NCBI RefSeq assembly: GCF_003072645.1
Contig: NZ_CP028897.1
Span: 1,315,658 to 1,379,657 of the forward strand
Length of the DNA: 64,000 nt
DNA from: Dongshaea marina
GTDB taxonomy: Bacteria; Pseudomonadota; Gammaproteobacteria; Enterobacterales; Aeromonadaceae
Direction: 5' to 3'
A model generated the notes under the pieces. The model made no database searches. It was not told the origin of the DNA and saw nothing but the letters and a program-made list of their open reading frames with translations. Positions 19,228-28,772 of this stretch are shown here, piece by piece (within the stretch, counting starts at the first letter, position 1; each line of letters begins with the position of its first letter). Made by a program: the position numbers and the translations under genes.

Positions 19228-19874
19228 ATGAAACATGATGATAATCCATTCAGAAGAGTCGGCGTCGTATTTCTTACCATAGGTATCATTGATCTTGGGG
19301 TCATGGTGTACTGCATTACCAACAGTATCGGCTACTCCTCGAGTTTCAACATCTTCGCGATTATTGCTGGCGCTTTTTTACTCAAAGGAAATGTTAAAAC
19401 TGCTCGCATCGTACGATGGCTGAGTGCATTTTTTGCCTCATGCTTCATTATTATGTTGCTCACTATGCCAATAGCTGTGCCCCCGAGCCTCCTATTGGTG
19501 CAGCTAAAAACGAACGCACTGGATGTGGTTGGGACTTTGTTGGCCTCTTTGGTATCCATTGCCGTTTTGATCTGGGGTCACACTCAGTTATCGAGTACCG
19601 AATCATTTAAGCTTTTTGCTCAGGCTGGCTATAGAGTTCGCAGCTCTATGTCCGCCTATCTCTGGGTGTGATCCTGATGGGGCTGATGGTGAGTATTACC
19701 ACCATCTCTCTTCATGGGGAGTCAGCGAGCAGGGCCAAGCTTCTGGCGAAAGAGCAGTTAGGGCCGGGATATCAGTATTATGTTTCCAGTCTTTCAACCT
19801 CGGGGAAATCGGGTAGTGCCTCTGTCACCGCGTATACAGACCGGGAGATCAAGCAGGTGAAGGTGCAGTGGTAG
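19228..19874 (+). CDS. Multi-pass membrane protein of unknown function, frame broken
   Basis: I do not recognise the family. The first frame (19228-19671) encodes four likely membrane segments (about residues 10-30, 38-52, 62-84 and 95-116). A second frame resumes near 19635 and reads LYVRLSLGVILMGLMV (a fifth segment), then an extracytoplasmic-looking tail ending REIKQVKVQW at 19874. One extra base near 19636 joins them into a 215-aa protein with length divisible by three. ATG 19228 follows AAGGAAGAAGCG. It sits between the IS-split GFA gene and repeat copy B. Confidence 0.5.
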
Positions 19875-19884
19875 GGTTTGTATG

Positions 19885-20300
19885 ACCTGCGGTCGGCTTG
19901 GTTTTCAACCCTGTGGGTTGATGTCCTGACGGGCTGGTTTTGTGCCTGCGGCACATAGACGCCGGTGCCGACCTGCAACGGCCAGAAGGGATTGCTTGTC
20001 CAATCCCCTCTGGCCTCCCAAGGACACCCCGCGATTTGCTTGGTCCTCGCATTTCAAAATCGCAAAAGTACAGGCAAACAGTGCGTCCATGCACTGGTTG
20101 TCTTTTCGTCGCGTCCCTGCGACTCACCTTTTGCTCTTTTTTGAAATGCTCAGCGCAAATCAACGGGGCCCATCAAATCAATGTCGCGAGTCTCTCAAGA
20201 GACTCGGTATCTGCTGCAGAGGTCTCTCCCAAACATCCTGTTATTCGTGACATTTATGTATCCATGCATGGCAGATATGCGAATGCCGTGAAAGGCAGGG
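19885..20300. repeat. Dispersed 400-bp repeat, copy B
   Basis: Homologue of 15230-15660, in the same orientation, 4.65 kb away. It retains the core hairpin CAGTGC-GTCCAT-GCACTG and the GGATTGCTTGTCCAATCCCC block, lacks about 60 bases present in copy A, and has a different 100-bp segment before the TGCGAATGCC motif at 20278. Same-orientation copies could recombine and delete or duplicate the intervening genes. Confidence 0.75.
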
Positions 20301-20307
20301 TGAAGTT

Positions 20308-20427
20308 GTGAAGCAACAGAACGAGAGGCTGGATACCGAACTGGGGAAGATGGCCAGGGAAGGGTATAGCGAACTGGAAAAGGCCATCAGGATAGTAGCC
20401 GCCTGGAGCGGCCTTACTCGAAAATAG
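20308..20427 (+). pseudogene. Short remnant frame, 39 aa
   Basis: A GTG-started frame immediately after the repeat motif encodes a charged helical peptide (ending AIRIVAAWSGLTRK). It has no convincing ribosome site and resembles the tail of a larger protein, so I regard it as a gene remnant at a recombination junction. The stretch 20428-20571 is AT-rich and holds no other gene. Confidence 0.3.
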
Positions 20428-20571
20428 TTATAAATCTTTATTTTAATTGCATGCTGTTCTATAAGGATTTTTAGAGGGAGTGTATAAAGAATTAACAGTT
20501 AGTTTTCTAATAACATCAAATAGTTTTATTTATAGCCACTTTCATTATATATCTTGTGCCAGAGGTTGATT

Positions 20572-21488
20572 TTGGAAATTGCACTCTTTAAAGAAATAAT
20601 ATCTTCGTTTGATACGGTTGGATTTGGTTTGATTGTTGGTGGTGTTGCCATATTTTTAATTATGAAGTTTTTCTTTCCTAATTATGTAAAGGAAAAAGCA
20701 AAGAATCTTGCAACAAAAGAAGATATTGGTGGTATAACTAGAGAAGTTGAATTAATTAGGTCTTTATATTCAAGTTCTTTAGAGGAATTAAAGGCCTCTC
20801 ATCAAATTCAATTTGATTCAATTAAGAGAGAGCGAGATATAAAAAAGAAACATATATTGAGCTTGTTGGATGCATTATTCAGCGGTTAAATATTATAACA
20901 GCGATGTGTAATTTGGGGTTGACCGATTCGGAAATAAGTAAGTCATTAATTGAAGGTGAATCAAAACTGGCCCAGCTATATATTGTTGGCAACTCAGAAT
21001 CAATAGAAAGTGTGTCTGATATGATGACTGAGATTGGTACAGTTATCACAGTTCTTATTATAAAAAGAAAAGAGTTAATTCGTAACTCGTCTCAGATTGA
21101 TACATTATCAGGATTAAGAGATAAATCAAGTGATAGAATTGACACATATATAAAAATGATGGAAGAAATTAGCATTAAAAATGAGAGCAATCAGGATAAA
21201 TTTGATTCAATAAAAAGATTCTGTGACTTTGAAAGTGAGCGTGTCAGTAGTTTCAAAAAGGAGATTGATGAGCTGATACAAGCTCAAGATGTTAAAATGA
21301 AGGCTTTTGCGAAGGATTCATTATTTGAGTTTTTTAGAGTGTCTGAGTTAACACCAAGAGTTATCTGCAGTATTAGGAAAGAGCTCAACATACCAACAGA
21401 CATTGAATTTATAGCTCGTGTTATAAATGAATCAAACAATAAAGTCAAAGAGTCTCTTCGGGGGGTGTTAATGACTTTTCATTACTGA
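20572..21488 (+). CDS. AT-rich accessory gene: membrane-anchored coiled-coil protein, frame broken
   Basis: Function unknown. The protein begins with one hydrophobic segment (about residues 10-33, VGFGLIVGGVAIFLIMKFFF) followed by KEKAKNLATKEDIGGITREVE, a juxtamembrane motif I recall from many uncharacterised single-span proteins, and then long charged helices. The frame breaks at a six-A run (20841-20846). One extra A gives RDIKKETYIELVGCIIQRLN and a 305-aa product; the second half (20904-21488 as an open frame) is helical to the end. I chose TTG 20572 after AGAGG. GC content is far below that of its neighbours, a sign of recent acquisition. A defence or phage-related role is only a guess. 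Confidence 0.6.
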
Positions 21489-21678
21489 GATAGGGTTGTA
21501 TTAGGGAACGTCTATTTCAATTATGGTGCAGTGATATAGAAAAGCGGCCAATAATTACCCAAGTTCTTTTAAAAGGAACAAGTAGATATTTTTATGAAAA
21601 CAAGTTTTGAATGATGGATATCAAAATATTACTACTTTATGGGCTGCAGGTCGGAGTCTATTACATGGAGGTAAGTGA

Positions 21679-22128
21679 ATGAAACACTATTCAACGGATG
21701 ATGCGACTAATCAGGATTTTAAGCCCCATGGGAAGATTAGTTTTAATGTGATTGATGACAATGTCATCCTGTATCGGCCCGTCGGGCCCTTTAACCAGGA
21801 ATTGGCTAAGGCCCTTGCCGAGGTGGAGTCGAGGTTTCTTCATGAGAAGTACTCATCAAACTGCGAGTGGGTTGAGGTGGTGCTGTTTGAGGGGCCTTGT
21901 GTGGCTTTAGGGGAGTTTTTCAGCGAGTTTTCAAGTTATCTTCTTAAAATGAAAAAGAAAGAGCTGCTGCCTCTGGCATCTGCATTTGTTTTTTCACAGG
22001 ATGCGGAATCGCCGGATTTTATGAAGAAAAGATATGCCCAATCCTATCATGATGCAGGGATCCCTTTTTCTGTGTTTAATAACGCCGATAAAGCACTATC
22101 CTGGGCAAAGCAGCACCTGAATCAATAA
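21679..22128 (+). CDS. Unknown protein, paralogue of the gene at 11707
   Basis: A 149-aa soluble protein; ATG 21679 follows a strong GGAGGTAAGTGA. After a variable N-terminus it shares with the 11707 product the HGKISFN...ILYRPVGPFNQELAKAL core and the C-terminal FNNADKALSWAKQHL helix. The fold pattern (beta hairpin, then alternating strands and helices) is STAS-like, but no recognised motif is present. Two distant copies in the same accessory block suggest that the family travels with such regions. Function unknown. Confidence 0.65.
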   Translation: MKHYSTDDATNQDFKPHGKISFNVIDDNVILYRPVGPFNQELAKALAEVESRFLHEKYSSNCEWVEVVLFEGPCVALGEFFSEFSSYLLKMKKKELLPLASAFVFSQDAESPDFMKKRYAQSYHDAGIPFSVFNNADKALSWAKQHLNQ

Positions 22129-22252
22129 TCTGAGTGGCTCTCTCTGGGGCCGCTGATTTGTGGCTGCTGTTTATTTTGGAGATGAGCGCTTCGGGGAAGA
22201 GTTCTGTTGTTCGTGATGCGTCGGGGGATTTTTATGCTTAAGGAGTTTGCAC

Positions 22253-23293
22253 GGCGTTGTTTCCTAAATCCGAGTCTGATAATTGACTTGTACCCATTCA
22301 GGCAGCTTGCTGCCTGACAGGCATACCAAGCCCGATCACTTTGTTTAAAGCTTTAACTCCGGCCAAGGCTTCCCCAACCTGACCGTTATAACAACGTAAG
22401 CTCAGCTGTGGAGAATTGAGCTGTTTGTAGCGAGACATTGCTGTTTCTGCTAACGAGCGCTGATGGTAGTCGTTGTCATGCTTCCATTGTGAAAGCTGCC
22501 CATTTTTAAGCGCTTCGACAGCTTCATTTCTGGGATGATCTCCTTTCCAGTAAGCTGCATTACTGCGGGGAGGAATCGTTGGTTTACAACCCTTTCTCTG
22601 TAACAGTGCATAGCAAGCCTCTGTATCGTATGCACCATCTGCTGAGACTTGCTGTATCTTGCGTCGTAGTGGGTTTAATAAGGTCGGCAACACCTCGTTA
22701 TCTCCAACACTATCAAGGCTGACCTCGGCTGCTATGATTTCATGAGTTTGAGCATCAACAGCCAGGTGGAGCTTGCGCCAAACTCGGCGCTTTTCTTTTC
22801 CGTGCTTGCGCATTTTCCACTCTCCCTCACCGTGGATTTTGAGCCCTGTCCCATCAACGACCACGTGAGCAACAGGGCCTCGGCTGGGGCGGCGATATTT
22901 TATCTCAACGGTCTTCGCTCGTTTGCTGATACAGCTATAAGTCGGTGACTTAAGAGGAACATTCATGAGCTGAAAGACCGAATCAAGGAATCCTTGCAAC
23001 CCCCTCAGTGGAAGGCTGAATACTCCTTTGAGCATCAACGCGGTTTCGATAGCGGTATCACTGAACGTGAAGCCTCTTCCTCTGTCGCCATGGTGCTCCT
23101 GACAATGCCAGTTTTTGACTGCATTCTCATCCAACCAGAAGGTGATCGAGCCACGCTTTACCAATGCTTTATTGTATTGAGACCAGTTCTTGATTTTGCC
23201 GTTGGATTTACCCATTTGAAGCTTCCCATCATGACGATGGGAGATCAGATCTTGCTCAAACCAAAAGGTTCCATCGATTTAGGAAACAACGCC
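22253..23293 (-). mobile_element. IS5-family (IS903-like) insertion sequence
   Basis: A 1041-bp element with perfect 18-bp terminal inverted repeats, GGCGTTGTTTCCTAAATC at 22253-22270 and its complement at 23276-23293. It is flanked by the 9-bp direct repeat AGTTTGCAC (22244-22252 and 23294-23302). Repeat length and duplication size match the IS903 group. It is inserted within codon 7 of the DUF4336 gene. Confidence 0.97.
22298..23215 (-). CDS. IS903-group DDE transposase
   Basis: A 305-aa transposase that appears intact. The N-terminus (NWSQYNKALVKRGSITFWL) and the catalytic segments VVDGTGLKIHG, SADGAYDT and the final YHQRSLAETAMSRYKQL (D, D and E of the DDE triad) are typical of IS5/IS903. 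It fills most of the element between the inverted repeats. Confidence 0.95.
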   Translation of the reverse strand: MGKSNGKIKNWSQYNKALVKRGSITFWLDENAVKNWHCQEHHGDRGRGFTFSDTAIETALMLKGVFSLPLRGLQGFLDSVFQLMNVPLKSPTYSCISKRAKTVEIKYRRPSRGPVAHVVVDGTGLKIHGEGEWKMRKHGKEKRRVWRKLHLAVDAQTHEIIAAEVSLDSVGDNEVLPTLLNPLRRKIQQVSADGAYDTEACYALLQRKGCKPTIPPRSNAAYWKGDHPRNEAVEALKNGQLSQWKHDNDYHQRSLAETAMSRYKQLNSPQLSLRCYNGQVGEALAGVKALNKVIGLGMPVRQQAA

Positions 23294-24029
23294 AGTTTGC
23301 ACCATCACTGTATGTGGCTGAGGGGCCGGTCGTGTCGTTTTATGGTTTTCCCTATCCAACCCGGATGGCTATCGTGCGCCTCGCCGATGGCGGGCTGTGG
23401 GTCTGGTCGCCGGTTGCTCTGACCGATGAGCTGGCCTGCGCTGTCGAGGCGCTCGGCCCGGTTAACCACATAGTCTCTCCCAACAAGATTCATCACCTGT
23501 TCCTCAAGGAGTGGGCCGACAGATGGCCCGAGGCGCGTTTGTATGCACCGCCCGGCCTTGCTCGCAGAAAGCCTGAGCTAAGTTTTACTGCTGAGCTTGG
23601 AGATGGGGCGGAACCTGCTTGGGCCGGGGAAATTGATCAGCTGATATTTCATGGCTCGTTTGCCATGGAGGAGGTGGTGTTTTTTCATCGCCCCTCCCAA
23701 ACAGCGATCATCTGTGATCTGATCCAGCGTCACGACTCAGAGAAGATGCGGGGTTGGAAAGGAATGCTGATGAAGCTTGATGGTTTGGTCGGTGAGAAGG
23801 GGAGTACCCCGCGAGAGTGGCGGCTGAGCTTTATCCGCAAAGAGCCCGCCCGGACGGCCCGGCAGAAACTGATTGAATGGCAGCCGCAGCGGCTACTGAT
23901 CGCCCATGGTGAGTGTGCCCAAACCGGTGCGACACCGATTATCCAGAGTGCCCTGAGCTGGATCTGATACCCTGTGATGGAACTGTTTGGCTGAGGGGTT
24001 TGGTGATCTCCAGGCCGGTCGCGGCCAAT

Positions 24030-24062
24030 AAAAAACCAGCCAGGTGTCTTGGCTGGTTTTTT
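24030..24062. terminator. Bidirectional terminator
   Basis: Stem AAAAAACCAGCCA / TGGCTGGTTTTTT with a 7-nt loop lies between the convergent DUF4336 and RRM genes. A-tract and T-tract on opposite sides allow it to work in both directions. Confidence 0.88.
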
Positions 24063-24082
24063 AGATCCTGGTAAGTCGGAGA

Positions 24083-24322
24083 TCATTCTTGCGCTTGCTT
24101 CACCCGGATTTTGCTTTTAGCGACCTTGGTCTGATTCAGGCTGTCGATTGCAGCTTTTGCTTCACTTTCATCTAGCATCTCCACAAATGCAAACCCTTTC
24201 GATTTGCCGGTTTCCTGGTCTAGCACCAGGTTGCACTCAGCGACAGTGCCATGAGTCGAGAACAGATCACAGATTTCATCTTCGGTCATGGTGCGTGCGA
24301 GGTTGAGAACTAAAAGTTTCAT
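24083..24322 (-). CDS. Small RRM-domain RNA-binding protein
   Basis: A 79-aa protein made of a single RNA recognition motif: RNP2 is LLVLNL (residues 3-8) and RNP1 is KGFAFVEM (about residues 42-49). Such stand-alone RRM proteins in gammaproteobacteria and cyanobacteria bind RNA, often in cold or stress responses; the targets here are unknown. ATG 24322 is the natural start. It is convergent with the DUF4336 gene and divergent from ligA, and the 265 bp to ligA contain no other gene. Confidence 0.9.
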   Translation of the reverse strand: MKLLVLNLARTMTEDEICDLFSTHGTVAECNLVLDQETGKSKGFAFVEMLDESEAKAAIDSLNQTKVAKSKIRVKQAQE

Positions 24323-24567
24323 AATGAACCGTTTGGTACAGGAAGTCGGGCGCGGATTGTCTCAGGTTCACGCTGACAAATCCATTAGTGGGTGAGGATT
24401 TCACTTCCAATAAGTAATTCTTCTGCATGCCTCAGTAACTGTGAGCATTATTAGCTGTGGCAGGTCAACCTTGTGACGGAGAAACAAAATTCTCATCAGG
24501 AGGATAAAACCATCCATTTTTGCCGCCGAGTTGGTAATATTCACTCTTTCGGCTGACTAGCAGATAA

Positions 24568-26613
<2,046 letters not shown>

Positions 26614-26641
26614 TAAGACAGCCAGTGGCCCCTTTTCGGGG

Positions 26642-27547
26642 CTATTGGCTAAATTGATACGAAGCATTTGTTGAGACAAAGTCGATATGTGGAATTTGAC
26701 GTCCCATCCCTATCCCAAAGTGAACTCCGTTTACTCCCTCATTGAGTGGGCTATTTAGCTGCCAATTCAGCTCCCTGGAGTGCCTCTGGCCACAGCCAAA
26801 CGCAAATTCCAGGATCTCCGTTCCTCGCTCCTTTCCCTGGCATAACCCCATCAATTCAGATGTTCTATCCCGATCAGCAATCACCAAACGGGTGATGGCG
26901 CTGTGTTCTATTTCCAGATACCCCCCTGACTCTGCAACTTCCTGTTGCCAGGCTTGCATGGTTGCATGATGCCTGGTTGCATCCGGGTGGGTGTAAAGAT
27001 GGATTATTCCATCAAACTGAAAGCGTCCCTTAACACTAAAGCTTGACTCCTTATGCTCCTGATTAAAGATAGCTGCTTCGAGAAACTCAGCCATGGTATA
27101 GAGCCAGCCCTGGGTCAGCTCTTGATCAAAATTAGCAGCCTCAATTTCATCTTTTAATCTGATCTCTGCTCTGTGGCCCTCGCCACTTTGCACCAGGCAA
27201 CCTGAGCTTTGCAAAATCTCTTGGTATATTTTGTCACGCTTGGTAACGCTCGGGATGAGTCTGGTGTTTAATAACGAACTAAGGCTATAGCTTGCTTCGT
27301 CCGGGGTGCTTAAAAACTTATTGAGCAATATGTTTGCTGAGAAGATACCGAGGTCTTCTTTGTTGAGAAGAGCCTGCTGATTAATGAGTTTGGTGATAAG
27401 AAACAAGCAATTAGAATCAAACGAAAATTGGTTAAAGTCGCTTGTTTTAAATCCCTGAGCTGAGGCTTGTGAGAGTAGGTCTGCGGCATCGCTCACCAGG
27501 GTTAGATCGTGAGTCTCTATGGCGCGCAGGAATTCAAGATGATTCAT
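26642..27547 (-). CDS. Unknown 301-aa protein downstream of a small basic peptide gene
   Basis: I do not recognise this protein. ATG 27547 (MNHLEFLRAIETHDL) is preceded by only a weak ribosome site. It has no signal peptide or membrane segment; a mostly helical N-terminal half is followed by a more beta-like half (GRFQFDGIIHLYTH, GGYLEIEHSAITRLVIAD, and VHFGIGMGRQIPH near the end). His and Cys residues are scattered, without a known metal motif. Only 34 bp separate its start from a terminator that follows a 23-codon peptide gene on the same strand, so expression may depend on read-through. Its stop lies in a hairpin (26620-26650) shared with ligA. Confidence 0.6.
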   Translation of the reverse strand: MNHLEFLRAIETHDLTLVSDAADLLSQASAQGFKTSDFNQFSFDSNCLFLITKLINQQALLNKEDLGIFSANILLNKFLSTPDEASYSLSSLLNTRLIPSVTKRDKIYQEILQSSGCLVQSGEGHRAEIRLKDEIEAANFDQELTQGWLYTMAEFLEAAIFNQEHKESSFSVKGRFQFDGIIHLYTHPDATRHHATMQAWQQEVAESGGYLEIEHSAITRLVIADRDRTSELMGLCQGKERGTEILEFAFGCGQRHSRELNWQLNSPLNEGVNGVHFGIGMGRQIPHIDFVSTNASYQFSQ

Positions 27548-27580
27548 TGTATTACCAGGTATGGTTGGTTGGACATATAA

Positions 27581-27607
27581 AAGCACAGCCCGGAGGGCCG
27601 TGCTTTT
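27581..27607 (-). terminator. Terminator or attenuator between the 23-aa peptide and the 301-aa gene
   Basis: On the minus strand an 11-bp stem AAGCACGGCCC / GGGCUGUGCUU (one G-U pair) with a UCC loop is followed by UUUU. It lies 15 bp after the peptide stop and 34 bp before the next start, the arrangement of a strongly expressed small gene followed by a read-through gene. Confidence 0.85.
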
Positions 27608-27622
27608 AATTAGCCTGTCGGC

Positions 27623-27694
27623 TTACCAGTAGAGTTGAGCTGTCTTACGGCGGGTATTTTTGGAGAAGCTCTTAACGATTTTTTTCTGATTCAT
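27623..27694 (-). CDS. 23-aa basic peptide, possible leader or precursor peptide
   Basis: A short frame beginning MNQKKIVKSFSKN and ending KTAQLYW, with AAAAAGGACATTCC before the ATG at 27694. It has eight Lys/Arg and no acidic residues, and ends in Tyr-Trp. It is followed at once by a strong terminator and then by the unknown 301-aa gene on the same strand. It could be a leader peptide, a peptide signal, or a modified-peptide precursor with the next gene as its partner; none of these is proven. The dedicated ribosome site and terminator make translation plausible. Confidence 0.5.
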   Translation of the reverse strand: MNQKKIVKSFSKNTRRKTAQLYW

Positions 27695-27978
27695 TGGAAT
27701 GTCCTTTTTATCCATTTAGAAGATATTGTGTTAACGCTACCTCGCACTTTTAAATAACGAATAAATTATCGGGAATCGGTAGCACGGGATCTATTTGAGT
27801 CTGAAATTAACCTAAGTGCAACATAATATTAACCAAGACCAGTTTGCTGCGACAACTAATGGCGCTGGATGCGCAAGGATAAAGATTTGGGGTGTCTATT
27901 TTTCAGTAGATTATCTTATGAGGAAAGGCCGCTAAATTAGCCTCAGGTTTCATCGGCACTGGTTTTCGCAGGAGAGTT

Positions 27979-28077
27979 GTGGGTATTACTTTGGCGGATA
28001 TTTTGGATACATATCTGAAGGAGCAGTTGAAAAAGCAGAAGGTTTACCTATCTCAGCGAGCTTGCCTATCACGATAA
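27979..28077 (+). CDS. Possible 32-aa small protein
   Basis: A GTG-started frame (GITLADILDTYLKEQLKKQK...) with AGGAGAG nearby. It is helical and charged and does not match a family I know. It is followed by a GC-rich hairpin (28100-28122, CTCAAGGGGC / GCCCCCTGAG) that may end convergent transcripts. The upstream region 27700-27978 holds no other visible gene. Confidence 0.25.
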   Translation: MGITLADILDTYLKEQLKKQKVYLSQRACLSR

Positions 28078-28128
28078 GCGAAAGCTGTGAGGGGGAGGCT
28101 CAAGGGGCTTTGCCCCCTGAGTGAAGCC

Positions 28129-28680
28129 CTACCACATCAGATCATCTGGGATCACATAGTCGGCGTAAGGATCATCCTCATCCACCGGCTCGCTGGATGC
28201 ACTATTATCGTGAAGCGAGGCGATGAGGGTGTCGTCGATTTCGGCCAGGCGCTGGGCGATATTGGCGGGCAGGATATAGAACTTATCTTCCAGCACACAG
28301 ATGGCCGCGGTACCACGGGTCAGGGCGCGTTGCACCAGCTCTTTGACGTAGAGGGTCTTGACCTTGTTGTCGAAGCTGAAGTTGTAGGCGATATCCCCGG
28401 CATAAGACTTGTCGCTATGGTGCTCGATCAGTTGCTTGACCCGGGCCCGCTCTTCTCGCAATGCCAGGATCTGCTGCTGTTTCTTGTTCAGCTCCAGATC
28501 ACGCTCTTTACGCTCCTGCTGTTGACGCTGGATCTCCTGCTGCAACTCGCTGACCTCTACATGGCCTTTTTTCTTTTTGGGCTGCTTCTTGATGCGGGCG
28601 TGTTTTTCAGCCTTGGTTTTTTTCAGCTTTTTCTCATTGGTCAGCCCTGCCTTGAGAAGCTGCTCCTGTAATGAACTCAT
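28129..28680 (-). CDS. yaiL: DUF2058 family protein (YaiL-like)
   Basis: A 183-aa protein of the DUF2058 family, annotated in E. coli as nucleoprotein/polynucleotide-associated YaiL; the biochemical function is unclear. It begins MSSLQEQLLKAGLTNEKKLKK, continues with a very basic helical region (about residues 15-75, KKKKGHVEVSELQQEIQRQ), and ends in a compact domain with AYNFSFDNKVKTLYV and the acidic tail EDDPYADYVIPDDLMW. Length and order match the family. It has its own promoter region of about 90 bp after the antiporter gene. Confidence 0.88.
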   Translation of the reverse strand: MSSLQEQLLKAGLTNEKKLKKTKAEKHARIKKQPKKKKGHVEVSELQQEIQRQQQERKERDLELNKKQQQILALREERARVKQLIEHHSDKSYAGDIAYNFSFDNKVKTLYVKELVQRALTRGTAAICVLEDKFYILPANIAQRLAEIDDTLIASLHDNSASSEPVDEDDPYADYVIPDDLMW

Positions 28681-28704
28681 GGTGATCTCGAATGTGACAA
28701 AGAT

Positions 28705-28730
28705 GCGGCTATTTTAACGAAAATAGCCGC
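28705..28730 (-). terminator. Hairpin between the antiporter and DUF2058 genes
   Basis: Perfect 11-bp stem GCGGCTATTTT / AAAATAGCCGC with a 4-nt loop. Minus-strand transcripts from the antiporter gene would pass it about 45 nt after the stop. There is only a short U-run. Confidence 0.55.
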
Positions 28731-28772
28731 CAAGTCACCCTTTGCGATTAGGCTTGGTGATGTCAGCAGAGC

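Larger units (their letters stand above)
22234..23967 (+). pseudogene. DUF4336-family protein, split by an IS903-like element
   Basis: The gene opens at ATG 22234 with MLKEFA, is interrupted after 22252, and resumes at 23303 (SLYVAEGPVVSFYG) to 23967. Removing the element and one copy of the 9-bp duplication gives a 227-aa protein in a single frame. DUF4336 proteins look like metallo-beta-lactamase-fold relatives; here VNHIVSPNKIHHLFLKEW and a later HGSFAMEEVVFFH, RHDSEKM and LIAHGE are the histidine-bearing segments. Translation could restart at GTG 23314, giving a nearly complete protein. Function unknown. Confidence 0.85.

Noticed and set aside
15230-20300. Integron-type attC sites around the small island genes
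   Set aside because: The repeats are too long and lack the paired inverse core sites; no integrase is present.
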